From Mytilus californianus (lineage: Eukaryota; Mollusca; Bivalvia; Mytilida; Mytilidae): DNA of 64,000 nucleotides. Below the pieces are notes generated by a model. That model made no database searches. It saw nothing but the letters and a program-made list of their open reading frames with translations, and had not been told where the DNA came from. This document shows, piece by piece, positions 12,122 to 23,359 of this stretch. Position 1 is the first letter of the stretch. Every line of letters begins with the position of its first letter. The stretch lies in NCBI RefSeq assembly GCF_021869535.1, contig NW_026262734.1:96973285-97037284 (forward strand). The letters run 5' to 3'. The translations under genes and the position numbers were made by a program.

Positions 12122-13795
12122 AGACCATTTCTTTTTCAGATAAGGTTTGCGTACACAGGGAGGTAACTCGAATTCAACTAATTAAACTAAGGAGGGACCC
12201 GCCATTTTAAATTGTTTGGATCAACAAATGTTCGATCACTACAATATTATCGAAAATAAAACAACACCTACCTCAAAATCTCCGTTTTGATGTGATTTTG
12301 ACCAAATTTGAATTGTAGAAGTAACGTAATAATCTTCAGTTTGTAAGTTTTCATTTGTATGACGTCACGTTTAGCCATGACGTCTTTGCGCCAAAATCAT
12401 TCATGAAGTTTCGCGGAATTTTATTTTATTTCAAATTTATACATTTTTTCAAGCTCTAACGTATTATTTCTATTTGTAATGCATTAGAATCGGAATAACA
12501 GTACTGTAGTTGAAGAGTTGCCACCGTCTATTTTGATTTGACGGTCGCAATTTTCCGTTTGCGATCATCAAATCGCCAATTGACGGTGGCAACTCTTCAA
12601 CTACAGTACTGTTATTCCTTAAGTGAACTTCATTGAACTGATTTTAATTTATTAAAGTATGTGATAGATTTTCATATTACAGGTCTACATAACCACATTA
12701 CTTATTTTATATATGAACAATACATAAACAGCTGGTCATTTGTGTTCCCTGGCCATCTTCTGTTTCGTCTATCCTCATGTATAGGAGCATACAGTGTGTT
12801 TGTTTGGTCAAAAACTCCAAATCTGAACATGGTGTAACAATTGGACAAATCATACCAGTAATCTATCTTTCTCTTGCAGGGCTTTTTCCTGCTAAGTCAT
12901 AAATATTTGTATAATATTTGTTGGTGTCCAGTTTGAAATGAATAGAATTAACACGGCTGTTGTACATGACTTTAATAGTTAAAACTGATGTCTTTTCATC
13001 CAAATGCTGCATACAAACATTTCACCAAAAATGGGGCAATAAATAAAATTTTCATTACTTTTATTGGCAATCAGAATGTTATCCTAAGATTCAAAATATT
13101 ACAGTTTGAAGCACGGAAAGAAAATAAGTGTTTCCTTCAAAATCAGGGACTTGTACATGTAATACACAAGTATAACCAAAGTTAAACACCTCCCCTTCCG
13201 ACTGATGGATGTGGGTATAAAAGGTAAGTTAATCACTATTTTCTCTCATTGGTTATGATCAATTCCAAAGTGTTACAAGACAAAATGTTTCTTTGAAAAA
13301 GGATGCTATCAAAGATGACTTTCAATGTGAAATTTTCTTTGCAGATCCACAAAAAACGTATTTTTGCGTTTTACAGAGATGACATGATGAATATATAACG
13401 CCCATTTCCGTGAAAACGAGTTCGGGGACATATCAATTTTATTAGCTCATTATATTTTTTGGCTTTTTGTTGTCATGTCCATGGTTTTGTTTTAACCAAA
13501 AAACAAAGCTTGTTTTTTAGTACTTTTTTATGAACTTTTGAATTAAAATTTTTATTAATAAATGGACCACAATTATTATACATTTTTTATTCAGTTTTAT
13601 TTTTTTATTTTCACTTGCATACATTATTTATTAAGAAGAGTTCAAATAAAATTTTCCCTAAAAAAAGTCAAAAATCGCAATTTTGAGCTTTTTACACAAA
13701 AAAACGAGATGGGCGATATTCAATTTTTTTTTCATTAAATGATCGGATACTCCTCCCTGAACAAAATGATATATCATACTGGTATAATATCACTA
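12122..13795. other. Block without a match elsewhere in the window, origin unknown
   Basis: Aligning S1 (near 2270-2300) with S2 leaves this 1.7 kb as an extra piece. It contains two TGACGTC words (12360 and 12378, the first a full TGACGTCA), a perfect-armed palindrome (12492-12618), a 65-codon open frame without recognisable homology (12988-13185), and TATAAAAGGTAAGTTAA near 13216. No terminal inverted repeats were found by eye. It could be an inserted element or host sequence lost from other copies; I cannot decide. Confidence 0.4.
12492..12618. mobile_element. Palindromic MITE with 37-bp perfect arms
   Basis: The left arm GGAATAACAGTACTGTAGTT, continuing through CCACCGTC, returns as its exact reverse complement at 12582-12618. 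Inside, GATTTGACGGTCGCAA pairs imperfectly with TTTGCGATCATCAAATC, so nearly the whole 127 bp folds back. The TA two bases inside GGAATA and TTATTCC could be a TA target duplication of a Tc1/mariner-type element. Non-coding. Confidence 0.8.
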
Positions 13796-13799
13796 AGAA

Positions 13800-14270
13800 A
13801 AAATCCAGGTATCATGCAAACCTAACCTTAAATAGAAAAAATCAACAGTTGAAGGAAAAAGAAGCAAAAAATGGATACTGAACCCTTATGCATGAAGTTT
13901 GAGAAATATCCATATAAAAATAATGCTGTGCCAATACAAAAAAGGACTAGTGATACCCTCGGAGAAAGTATAAATACCTGTATAGCAATTATAAAAAATC
14001 CGCCTGACACACTGTATCAAAATAAAGTTAAGAAAACAAAGAGGTCAAGAAGATAATCTTAGAAGTTAACAACTTTAATGCAATTTCATAAATAAGATAA
14101 TTGCACTAAGTTTGGATAATAACACTTTGATATTAAATTGATAGCAACAATCTAAGATTGCCTCGTTGTTTTTGTACGTAAACAACATATATTCTTGTTA
14201 AAGGACGGTGAACTTTTATCAGACCATTCTAAGTGCAAGACCTTTCCTTTATGTTAAAATTGAAAAAAAA
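13800..14270 (+). repeat. Unit S, copy 2 (flank of unit D)
   Basis: Aligns with 2290-2800. A minus-strand RT element (14270-15520) is inserted between this segment and unit D, whereas S1 and A are continuous, so that insertion came after the S+A/D duplication. Confidence 0.65.
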
Positions 14271-14870
14271 TTCATAAAAAGTAAAATAACAAAAATACCG
14301 AACTCCAAGGAAAAATCAAATTGGAAAGTCCCTTATCAAATTGCAAAATCAAAAGCTCAAACACATCAAATGAATGGAAAACAACTGTCATATTCCTGAC
14401 TTGGTACAGGCATTTCCCTATGTAAAAAGTGGTGGATTAAACCTGGTTTTATAGCTAGCTAAACCTCTCATTTTTATGACAGTCGCATACAATTTCATTA
14501 TATTGCCAACAATGTGTGAACAAAACAAACAGACATAATAGGTAAAAATGTAAAAAATAGGGGTACAGCAGTCAACATTGTGTTATAATCTTAATCACTA
14601 TAAAAACAAACAAATATGCCAACAAAGAAATACAAAATGGCATATAGACAAAGCACAGAAGCAAAAATGAAAGACAAGAATACAAAAATTGACCACAGCA
14701 CAACAACAAATTGTTGGGATGCATAAGTACCGATCCACACCAAAAGGATATAACCAAAAATGGACTAAACAGTAGAGGTTAATTATTACAAAGACAAATA
14801 AAACAACACTACACCACGTAATTAAGATGATAAACAACGTCAGTACCTAGAATCTATACTTCAAGACCAT
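14270..14870 (-). mobile_element. 3' tail (family V) joined to RT remnant, minus strand
   Basis: On the minus strand the RT remnant is followed by CTGACGTTGTTTATCATC, AACACAATGTTGACTGCTG, GTACCAAGTCAGGAATATGA and a terminal TTTTTGTTATTTTACTTTTT. The order matches 9645-10352. Open frames here are rich in Leu, Phe and Cys because of base composition and are not genes. Confidence 0.75.
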
Positions 14871-15520
14871 CAAGTAATATTTGTGAAGTTGGTACGGAAT
14901 ATTTATCAACAAGGTCTTGGTATCTTCCGAAGAACTTTTTTTTTAGAAAGAGGACGAGACGTTCTTTGACATAACCCTGGTTCATCAACTTTCTGCTCAG
15001 ACACTGGTGACGTTTTATAAAATCTGGATAGCAGCTGCAAGCTCTTGAATACCGAATGAGTCCGGAAATGTATATCCTATATGCAGGTCAAGTTGATATA
15101 TTGCTTCTAAGTAGGGGGAAAATTGATAATTTCAAAATTAAAATCGTCTCGTTTGTCATAGAATCTGGTACTGAGATGATCGCTTATGTCAAATTCGAGG
15201 TATAAGTCTAAAAATGAGGCGGAGGAAGCTGTGTCTGTTGTTTCTTTAATTTCTAGTTCTGAAGGATATATTAATGGAATCCATTCAGAACAGTTTGAAT
15301 TGTTAATGGAAAGAACATCATCAATATATCTGAATGTGAAATTAGGTGATCTGGCTTCTTTGATCTTCTTGTTTTTGACAAGTGTCTGAAGGAACTCCGA
15401 CTTATATTAAAATAAGAAGAGGTCGGCAAGGAGAGGCGCACAGTTCGTTCCCATAGGAATGACGACAATTTGTTGAAAACGTCTATCTCATAATTCAACA
15501 AATATGTTGTCAATAAGAAA
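14870..15520 (-). pseudogene. RT remnant with GTNCAPLLADL and YIDD motifs, minus strand
   Basis: Minus-strand translation gives 'QQIVVIPMGTNCAPLLADL' (RT motif B region), a stop, then 'FTFRYIDDVLSINN' (motif C with catalytic Asp pair), 'YPSELEIKETTDTASSASF', 'LDLYLEFD', 'YDKRDDFNFEIINF', a stop, and later fragments. It is the most complete example here of the RT that owns the family V tail. Stops and indels make it dead. I place it as PLE-like because of the FLDL...YDKR arrangement; a different non-LTR clade is possible. Confidence 0.75.
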
Positions 15521-15602
15521 CTCCAGCATAGTGATCACTTGTTCTGAAAGTTGTTAAAAGTGTTTTTTTGAATTAAGCAAAGTTAAAATTTATTTTTGGT
15601 TA

Positions 15603-17060
15603 AGTTCATTGACGCCGTATTGATAAACAAAATAGATTATAAAAGTTTTAAACCAATGCCTAGTAAATACTGTTTTCATTACAGACATGGTTCAGTGAGT
15701 TTATTTGTTCCTGTGATGTTTCTTATGCCCTTTGTGTTCTATCAGCTCTTCAACGTATGTATTAGATTTTAGATTTTTAAATATTTTGGCCTCGAGCATC
15801 ACTGAAGAGACGTTTATTTTCGAAATGTGCAATAACATAATAATAATTTATATGACTCGTCTTTTAATGTGAAAGAGAAGAACAACAAGGAACATCAATC
15901 GATACAAAATGACTGGTTTGAGTGATTTTTTCCAGAGTCAATTGTGATATCGTAATTACTATATAAACTAAAATACATCCAGTACATTTATAAGTGTAAT
16001 AAGTCTAAATCAACTTTCAACTGATCCTGTATTGAAGCAAATTGAAGGAGAATATATATGAATCTAATGATAGACAGATATAAGATGAAGAGTACCTACA
16101 CACCATAAAAAGTGTGAAGAATATACCAATGGGCAATTAACAAAATATGCCGAAAACAAATTGACATCACTATGTTCATTAAGAAAAAGTGCGCGCAGAC
16201 AAACTTCTATCGACAACACTCGAAAAAAAACTAGACTGAGCAAAACAGTGGTGATAACAGAATCGCCGGGTCATGAACAAATCCTTCTACACTGATGATA
16301 ATGCCGTATTGGTCATATCATAAAGTAAATAGTGAGAGATAAAGCTATATACCTTAGTGGATTGGGAAGAGTCTCTTGTCTTTCAACGACGACATATGAA
16401 ATACATTAACGTTTAATACATGTGAATTTCATGAGCTTTAACATGACCAAATGTGAAAATTTGAAATAAAACTACAACGTATTTTCTTGACAAAGGATAT
16501 AATTGACTATGACATATAGAAACGAAACGACGAAAACATTGAACATAAAAATATCAACAAAAAAACTAATGAACATCGAAACAAACCTAATACAGAACTA
16601 AAAATATAATCGATTGCTCCAGAAAGATTAGTTAAGAGAAAAATATTGAATGGTGTAAAACGAATAACTAGTATTGCATGTTTTTGCTAATCTATCAGAC
16701 AATACATATTATCCGGAATACGAGGAATTCAAAATGTAACGCCTAGTTCATATATTTGATGAATCGAGGAGATATAGGATAAATAGATTGATCAGAGTGT
16801 TAAGTACATTTCCTTCAACATATTTTAACGTTAGATTCACTATCTATAATCAACTAAAAATATTTGACAATCTGAGAATATTATTATCTATTTTGATATA
16901 TACTAATGCAAGACATACTAGATATAGCATATTGCAAAATGTAACGAATAACACGTTTGTTTTTTTTTTATTTGATTTAACGCGTACTAGTGCAAAAATT
17001 AAGATATACCAAACATCACAAACAAGATTTCAGAAAGAGGCAATTATTATAGTAACAATC
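15603..17060 (+). repeat. Repeat unit D of the A-B-C-D family (internally shortened)
   Basis: Starts AAGTTCATTGACGCCGTA (compare 2869), carries GAACATCAATCGATACAAAA, later TAAGATGAAGAGTACCTACA and CCGGGTCATGAACA, and ends CAGAAAGAGGCAATTATTAT then AGAATGTAGAGACTTCT. It lacks the middle portion present in A and C (roughly the stretch equivalent to 3500-4240). Confidence 0.7.
15797..15835 (+). ncRNA. Partial hammerhead motif in unit D
   Basis: GCATCA, CTGAAGA (15802-15808) and GAAA (15822-15825) are all in place, so the core blocks are intact here, unlike units A-C. Stem II is poor, and the cleavage site and 3' strand of stem I (expected TGGTGC) are replaced by ATAACATAAT. It cannot cleave as it stands. 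Confidence 0.45.
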
Positions 17061-18708
17061 TTATTATTTAGAATGTAGAGACTTCTAAATTCATTTGAAA
17101 TTTATCAGATATTACGGAAGCACGGTTATAATGGTGTACTTTTATATATATATTCAGTTCGCTGCATTTAACCTGCGATAACTTATGTACTGTGCATTAC
17201 ATCTTTTTCTCTCTTTCGTCAAGGTTGTTTTATCGAAATTGCAATGTAGACCATCCGAATTACTTGCGCAATTTATACACCATTTATAAAAGACTAATAA
17301 AATATTTATCTCAATTATCCAGGTGAATGTTTGTATTGTTCTTGTAATTTGAAATGACAATGTCGGTCATTTCATTACAGCAATTGATTTGTTTTAAGCG
17401 GTTATTGTGTTCTTAATATATGAACAATAAAGCATTAAAATTCATCATTCACATAGAGGTAGTCCAAAGGTAGATAGAGAGATTATCATTAACATGATAA
17501 AGAAAAATCAAACTTGAACTGCATTTAAAAGAAATCAGAATTAAGTTATTATCAGTAATTATAAACAATACTGAGAACGATGGTTACATTTTCAAATATA
17601 TATTTACTGATTCGCTTCAATTTTATACGTAAGCGGACGACTCATTCCATTCAAAACTACTTATACCACTCGCCATGCGAATCCTTATTCCCTCAAATGT
17701 CACAGTGATACAGTTCAGACGAGTATTCTGGTCTTTAAAGATCTACGAAATCGACAATATGTCACCAGTGAGTTGGAACACAGATAAGTCGTATCGGTCA
17801 ACTAATTTGTGACGGTGAACGTAAAAATTATGTAGTGTTTAACTCAGTCGTTTGTCCAAATGACTCAATTAGATCAGTTTTGGGGTCCGGAGCACACCCC
17901 TGTTAAAGATGTCCGTTGAATGTGAATATGCACGAGAGAAGCGTTTTAAATTAGATATAAAATATGCACCAAACAACCAGGAAGGCGCTATGTTACTGCT
18001 GAACAATGGGAAGTTGGCAATTGGAGAGATTCTTGTTTGAAGTCTTGTGTTAATATGGAGGAAAAATCTAGATATGCAGCAGACCTTTTAGTTTTGGCAA
18101 CATCTATAATCTTGATTTTCCTGTTATATATGAAATACAAGAACTCATTGAACTGTGTGTTATTAAGTAATATACCATAATCAATATATCTATAAGTGAG
18201 TTAAAGAAATTCACAAGCTGATTTTTCTTTTTTGTCTTTGATAAGGTTCTGTATGGATTCTGCTTCAGATGAGTACAAAAACAAGTCGGCCAGAGGGGGT
18301 GACCAAGTAGTAACCTTTAGAACATAGACTGTATGTTGAAATATCGATCCATCAAACTAAACTAATATGATGTCGGTCAGCTTGAGACACTTCTGGAGAA
18401 CCTGAGGATGTCCCCGGTTTTGTTTGGTTTCATATTGTTCAATTTTGAATTTTCAGTGTAGTGGTTAAATACTGCTGCTACTCATTTAGACTTGTTTATT
18501 GTAAGCCATGATGTTGTCTTATTTTATTCGACATTATGTTTTTTGATTGTCACCTTGATATTTTTTGTACCTCTTCAAAACATGTTCACAGCTGTGATAT
18601 AACATAATTTTATCGCCCTTATCCCTTTCTGACATGAAAAAAAAATCAAAGCATTATCAAGAAAAAGATGGCAGCAGTCGGTGTATTGTCCAAATATGTT
18701 AAATAATA

Positions 18709-18990
18709 TAAAAATAAAGACATACGGCAAAATTGCCAATGAGATAACTACCCATAGACCAAAACGAACAAAGATGAAATCAATGACAGGTTAGTCCTTC
18801 AAGGATAAGCAAAACCCTCAACGCGTAGTAAGATATTAAAGGATTGACAAAATGTAACACAAATCAAAACACAAAACACGGCATGATTTATACTACAGTA
18901 CAACGAAAACAACTAATATGACAGACAACAGTCAACGACAACCACTCGATTACAATCTTCAATAGAACCTGGGACAGTGGTTTAAAAACA
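18709..18990 (-). mobile_element. Dispersed repeat family U, old minus copy in Q1
   Basis: A degraded copy with TTGCCAATGAGATAACTACC, AAGCAAAACCCTCAAC, CAACGACAACCACTC and AACCTGGGACAGTGG. The same degraded copy is present at 36392-36670 in Q2, so it was inserted before the duplication. Confidence 0.65.
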
Positions 18991-19894
18991 CAATATAAGA
19001 ACACACTGTTAAATTCAGTTGGAATGAGCTTGACTCACCAAATCGATACTTAGCACGAAAACAAATTACAGACCAAAGACACTTAGTTTCTTACATCTAC
19101 GTCATTGGGTTTTAGGTTGATAGTTGTCTCTTTGGCCACCACAACACACCTCCTTATTTCACAAAGACACATTTCCAACATTTCATATCTAACATCCCCA
19201 TGATTAATACATCTTTGAAATGAGCATATTGGACATCAATGTATTATCGTATTATTAAACAAAGATGTGACATGATTTATCTTTTTAGGAAACCTATAAA
19301 GAAGTATTCTATAAAAAAAAACTGCATATCATATTGGCAACTCGAGTAAAAATTCATCAAAGGTACAAGAGCACAGCTTGCATTGCATCTATAAGTAACA
19401 TGGCATGCAATTATCGATTTAAAACTTTATCCTCCATTACCATTGACACTGGATGACTGATGTTATTCTTCTGTCAAAGGCATATCACATTTCGATGGTA
19501 ATATTTCACAAAAAGATATGACATAACGAAGATTATATGTCTGGTAAATAATTTTATTTTTTGTTACATTTTTGGATCAATGTGTTTGAGAGAAATGTAC
19601 TGTAGTTCAAAATCTGTTTGTCCTTGTTAACGTATTGTTTGAAATAGATTTATTTAAAGATCATACCTAAACGACATTTATTAAATTATATGAATTTTTA
19701 TTAAAATTTTAAGAGTCTGAAATGAATAGCTTTAGCTGGTGGTGCCGGAGGGTAAGTATGTCTTGTACACCATACTATAGCCATCGAACGTTGTAAGACA
19801 TCATATGTTAGATTTCTTTTGTGCATTGTATCTTTCTTATGAGTTAAGTTCTTTTCATGTGATTTTAATAGTGTTTTTCGTATTTTGTACTTCT

Positions 19895-20262
19895 ACACCA
19901 CTATCACAGGGTGAAGGTTTGGCATTAGTAATCATGTTTAACCCCCCCCCCCCCCCCCCCCCCACATTATAGATGTGCCGGTCCCAAGTCAGAAACTTGT
20001 ATATTAGTGGTTGTTATTGTTGCTGTATATTGTATTTGTTTTTCGTTTATTGTTTTACACATGAATCAAGCCCTTTGTTTTCTTGTTTCAATTGTTATGT
20101 ATTTTTAATTTTGAGGCCTTTTATGGATTACTTTGAGGTATGGGTTTTGGTCATTGTTGAAGGCCGTACGGTGACCTATGGTTGTAAACGTCATTTCGTC
20201 TCCGGCGAAGTTGTCTCATTGGCAATCATACCACATCTTCGTATTTTTTTTATATATGACTA
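19895..20262 (+). mobile_element. Dispersed repeat family U, near full length, in Q1
   Basis: Reads from ACCACTATCACAGGGTG through TTTAAC, a C tract, CCAAGTCAGAAACTTG, GAAGGCCGTACGGTGACC, GTTGTCTCATTGGCAATCAT and CCACATCTTC with an A/T-rich end. The family word CCCCGCC has become a run of 22 Cs (19942-19963). The Q2 copy at 37571-37930 is at the same place. It shares several words with the 3' tail of the RT element at 24440-24768. Confidence 0.75.
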
Positions 20263-21287
20263 ATGCTATAACAAGCTTGAAGTAATAACATTCCGGGCCA
20301 AAACGTCTATTATAAGTAGACAATAATTGTTAGAAATTCATTTTTTATTGTATTCGAGCTTACAAAATAAATTCATATGATTTTAATACTTTAAATACCT
20401 CCAAATGAATATTTCTGAAAACCAGTTTTATTTGCATTGCTCAAACAATTCAGGGTTTGCTAATGAAAAACTGATCTAATGTTTTTTTATAAATGACAAA
20501 TAAATATACGACTTGAATAGGATTCATCTTTCATTTTTAGATAATACAGAATATTATGTAAACAATTCCACAATGCATTTGCAATTTTCATAAGTTGCAT
20601 CTGACATTTGATAAAAGCTTTGTAATTTTCTTTGGTAACATGTAGGTGAACTCATATCATTTTGTTTTCTTTTTTTCAGAAGCATAATAGGGTTCAATTT
20701 CTCCATTTTTGAGTTCTTTATTCTTCTGAGATACCATTCTCTTTTGATATCAGGAAGATAATTAGCTCACTATTATGTAACGTACAAGTACAAGATTGGC
20801 GATAAAGTTTTATTTTAGTTTATGTATCCTCAACAGAGTCGTCATACTTGTACTAGTTCGTCCACATTAAATAATTTAGAACATTAATTAGCGTTCTTAA
20901 TGTCTTTTCCTGTTATTATTATTAAGAACATTGAAAGACAGCGAGAGCAATTTATCAAAGCATTTAAGACAATCATAGCATTTCGACAACAACAACTTAC
21001 CTAACGAATAGAACACCAAAGATTGATGAAAAGGAATCCAACAGAAAAAGGTGCTCCAGAATGAACATATGACGATGCAAAAAAAAATATGAACAAAACA
21101 TAATGTTACTTATTCAATGAAACGGTATTAATTTGTTTTCTTTGTTATATTAAAAAGAAAATGTCAAAAATCAACTCCAGCATACAATAATGAGATTACC
21201 TGAAATAACAAAGACCAAAAGGTATTCAATCTCAACTAGATAGATACATACATATCAGCATAAACAACTGGGCATTTCAGTTTGTAT

Positions 21288-22760
21288 TTCATAAAAATAC
21301 CGACTTCAGTCGAAACATAATCGCATGTACAAAGAAAATCTCTGGTAATCAGTTAGTAATCTTTAATGTCCTGAGTATCATGTATTCTACATACGGCACC
21401 CGTATTTCTCTGATAAAAGTAAAGAGGTAAAAAAACAATTCAGTTGTGGGAACGGGAAACAAAAGGGAAATATATTCCTGCAGAAGACGAAATTTAAAGG
21501 AATTGCGAGATTTATATAGCTTTACCATATAAAAATGATACATGACTGTATTACATTTTAACTATATCTAGGATTTGGCTAATGATGTCAAGGCTAATGT
21601 TGGACGATGCAAATGCTCCATTTATTATTGCATAGGTATAATTAATTTTGTAGAATGTTAAAATAAAAGAGCTAATTTTGTTTAATAAATTTGTAACGCA
21701 AGTTTGATGTTTTATTTTTTGTTTCACTGACATTACTCCAAATTTTCTTATTTTAGTTCAAAAGACATCCGAATGTATATTTAATAAAATATAAATAAAA
21801 CATCCAATATTGGATGTAGGCATATGTGAGTAAAGGGAGGCGTTGTTTACATATTTTACGTCAATGGATGAGTAAATTAGTAACTTAGTAAAACAACAAC
21901 ACATGACCGCAGATGAAATTTATGGGCTTTAACATTAGACAAGTGTCTTCCAGTATACTGGAAAATTTTATTAAACGTTCATTGTCAACAAAGGTTGTAA
22001 GTACAATATAATCTACCAAAGGAATGCACAATCAAGTGAATGCTTCAATTTACCAAATAAACGAAAGAAATAATAACAAGATGAGAAGTACTGCCTATTT
22101 GATTTGTGTTGAAATGACAGGACAGGTCCCTGTATCACGTCAAGCTTGTGGAGTGCTGATTTGCTTATGTCCCTGCTTGTGACTTTAACACATGCAATAC
22201 GTGTTTTATTTAATGTTCAAAACTTATATATATTTGTTCTTAATTTAGAAACACGTCATAATTTTTTTAAAGATTGTTCGAATTATCCATGTAGCTTATT
22301 TGATTTATTGTGGAATATTTTTTAGCGTTCGTGGGGGAGATCCACTTACGACGAACGAACAGAATCGTTCTTAGTGTTTTTAATAATTCGTTTAATGTTT
22401 TTTGAAACCAAGATCTTGTCCGCTGCAAATAAAGAAATTTACACTCGATTTGAATAGCTACAGCAATAATAAATGATAATATGTAATACCATAATTAATG
22501 GAATGTTGGTATGAATTCAAAGCGTTCTTCTCCGTTAGAAGTGAACTGATGTGTCTTATATTTTGGAAATTGCATCTGCTGCAGTTAATTTATGGTTTTT
22601 ATTGGTTAAATTATCAAATGAAAATTTTGTTGAAGACTAATTAATTTACCGATAAACAAGTTTGTGTCGCTACATTCCAAAAATGTATTTTCGAAATCAT
22701 GTCCTTTTTTTTATAATATCGAAATTATGTTTAGTACTCTAGATCAAGGTAAATCTCGTA
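21288..22760 (+). repeat. Segment QE, copy 1
   Basis: About 1.4 kb present three times: here, at 23255-26150 (interrupted by an RT element) and at 39370-40562. Landmarks are GAAACATAATCGCATGTAC, CAAAGGTTGTAAGTACAATA, GAAACCAAGATCTT and TATTTTCGAAATC. No open frame is conserved among the three copies, so it is non-coding as far as I can see. Confidence 0.8.
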
Positions 22761-22765
22761 TTAAA

Positions 22766-22995
22766 AAGTAAAATAACAAAAATAATGAACTCCAAGGAAA
22801 ATTCAAAACGGAAAGTCCTTTGTCAAATGTCAAAATAAGAGCTCAAACACGTCACAAACGAATGGAAAACAACTGTCATATTCCTGACTTGGTACAGGCA
22901 TTTCCTTATTTAGAAAATTGTGTATTATTTGTTTTATAGCTAAACCTCTCACTTGTATGACAGTTGCTTAAAATTCCATTATATTGAAAATAATG
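22766..22995 (-). mobile_element. Family V 3'-tail fragment at end of QE1, minus strand
   Basis: On the minus strand it ends in TATTTTTGTTATTTTACTTTT directly against CTCGTATTAA. The same fragment sits at the same boundary after QE2 (26153-26505), while the third copy (40562) is empty there, so it was inserted before QE1 and QE2 separated. Confidence 0.7.
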
Positions 22996-23255
22996 TGTGA
23001 AATGTCTGTCCAAATGAGGAGCCTGCAGTTCAGTGGTTATCGTTGGTTCATATCTGTCATATTTGTTTTCCGTTAATTGTTTTGTTATAAATTAGGCCGT
23101 TAGTTTTCTCAATTGAATTGTTTCATATTTTTATGTCAGGGCCGACTATACGGTATGGGTTTTTCTCATAATTGCTTACATCCACTTTCTTTGAACTTTG
23201 GTGGATAGTTGTCTTATTGGCAATCATACCTCATTTCCTTATTTTTATATAGAAA
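22996..23255 (+). mobile_element. Dispersed repeat family U, 5'-truncated
   Basis: Contains GAGGAGCCTGCAGTTCAGTG, ATTAGGCCGTTAG and ends GATAGTTGTCTTATTGG, CAATCATACCTCATTTCC. The copy at 39221-39368 shares the unusual words TTTGAACTTTGGTGGATAG and sits before the same QE segment, so the two are the same insertion. Confidence 0.7.
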
Positions 23256-23359
23256 CAACTTGCAATTTTAATTTGTATGCTATATAAATACTGACTTCAG
23301 TTGAAACATAATCGCATGTACAAAGGAAATCTCGGGAAATCTTTAGTGCCCTGAGTTTC

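Larger units (their letters stand above)
17320..22755 (+). repeat. Segmental duplication block Q, copy 1
   Basis: Collinear with 34698-40562. Landmarks are CTTGTAATTTGAAATGACAA (17341), GTACAAAAACAAGTCGGCC (18275 and 35808), dispersed family U copies in the same places (18709 and 36392; 19895 and 37571), and the QE segment at the end. Copy 1 retains single-copy (empty) sites for insertions present in copy 2, at 18193-18194 and 20964-20967. Confidence 0.8.

Noticed and set aside
12988..13185. 65-codon frame as a small gene
   Set aside because: No recognisable domain, no second copy, and length expected by chance in this composition.
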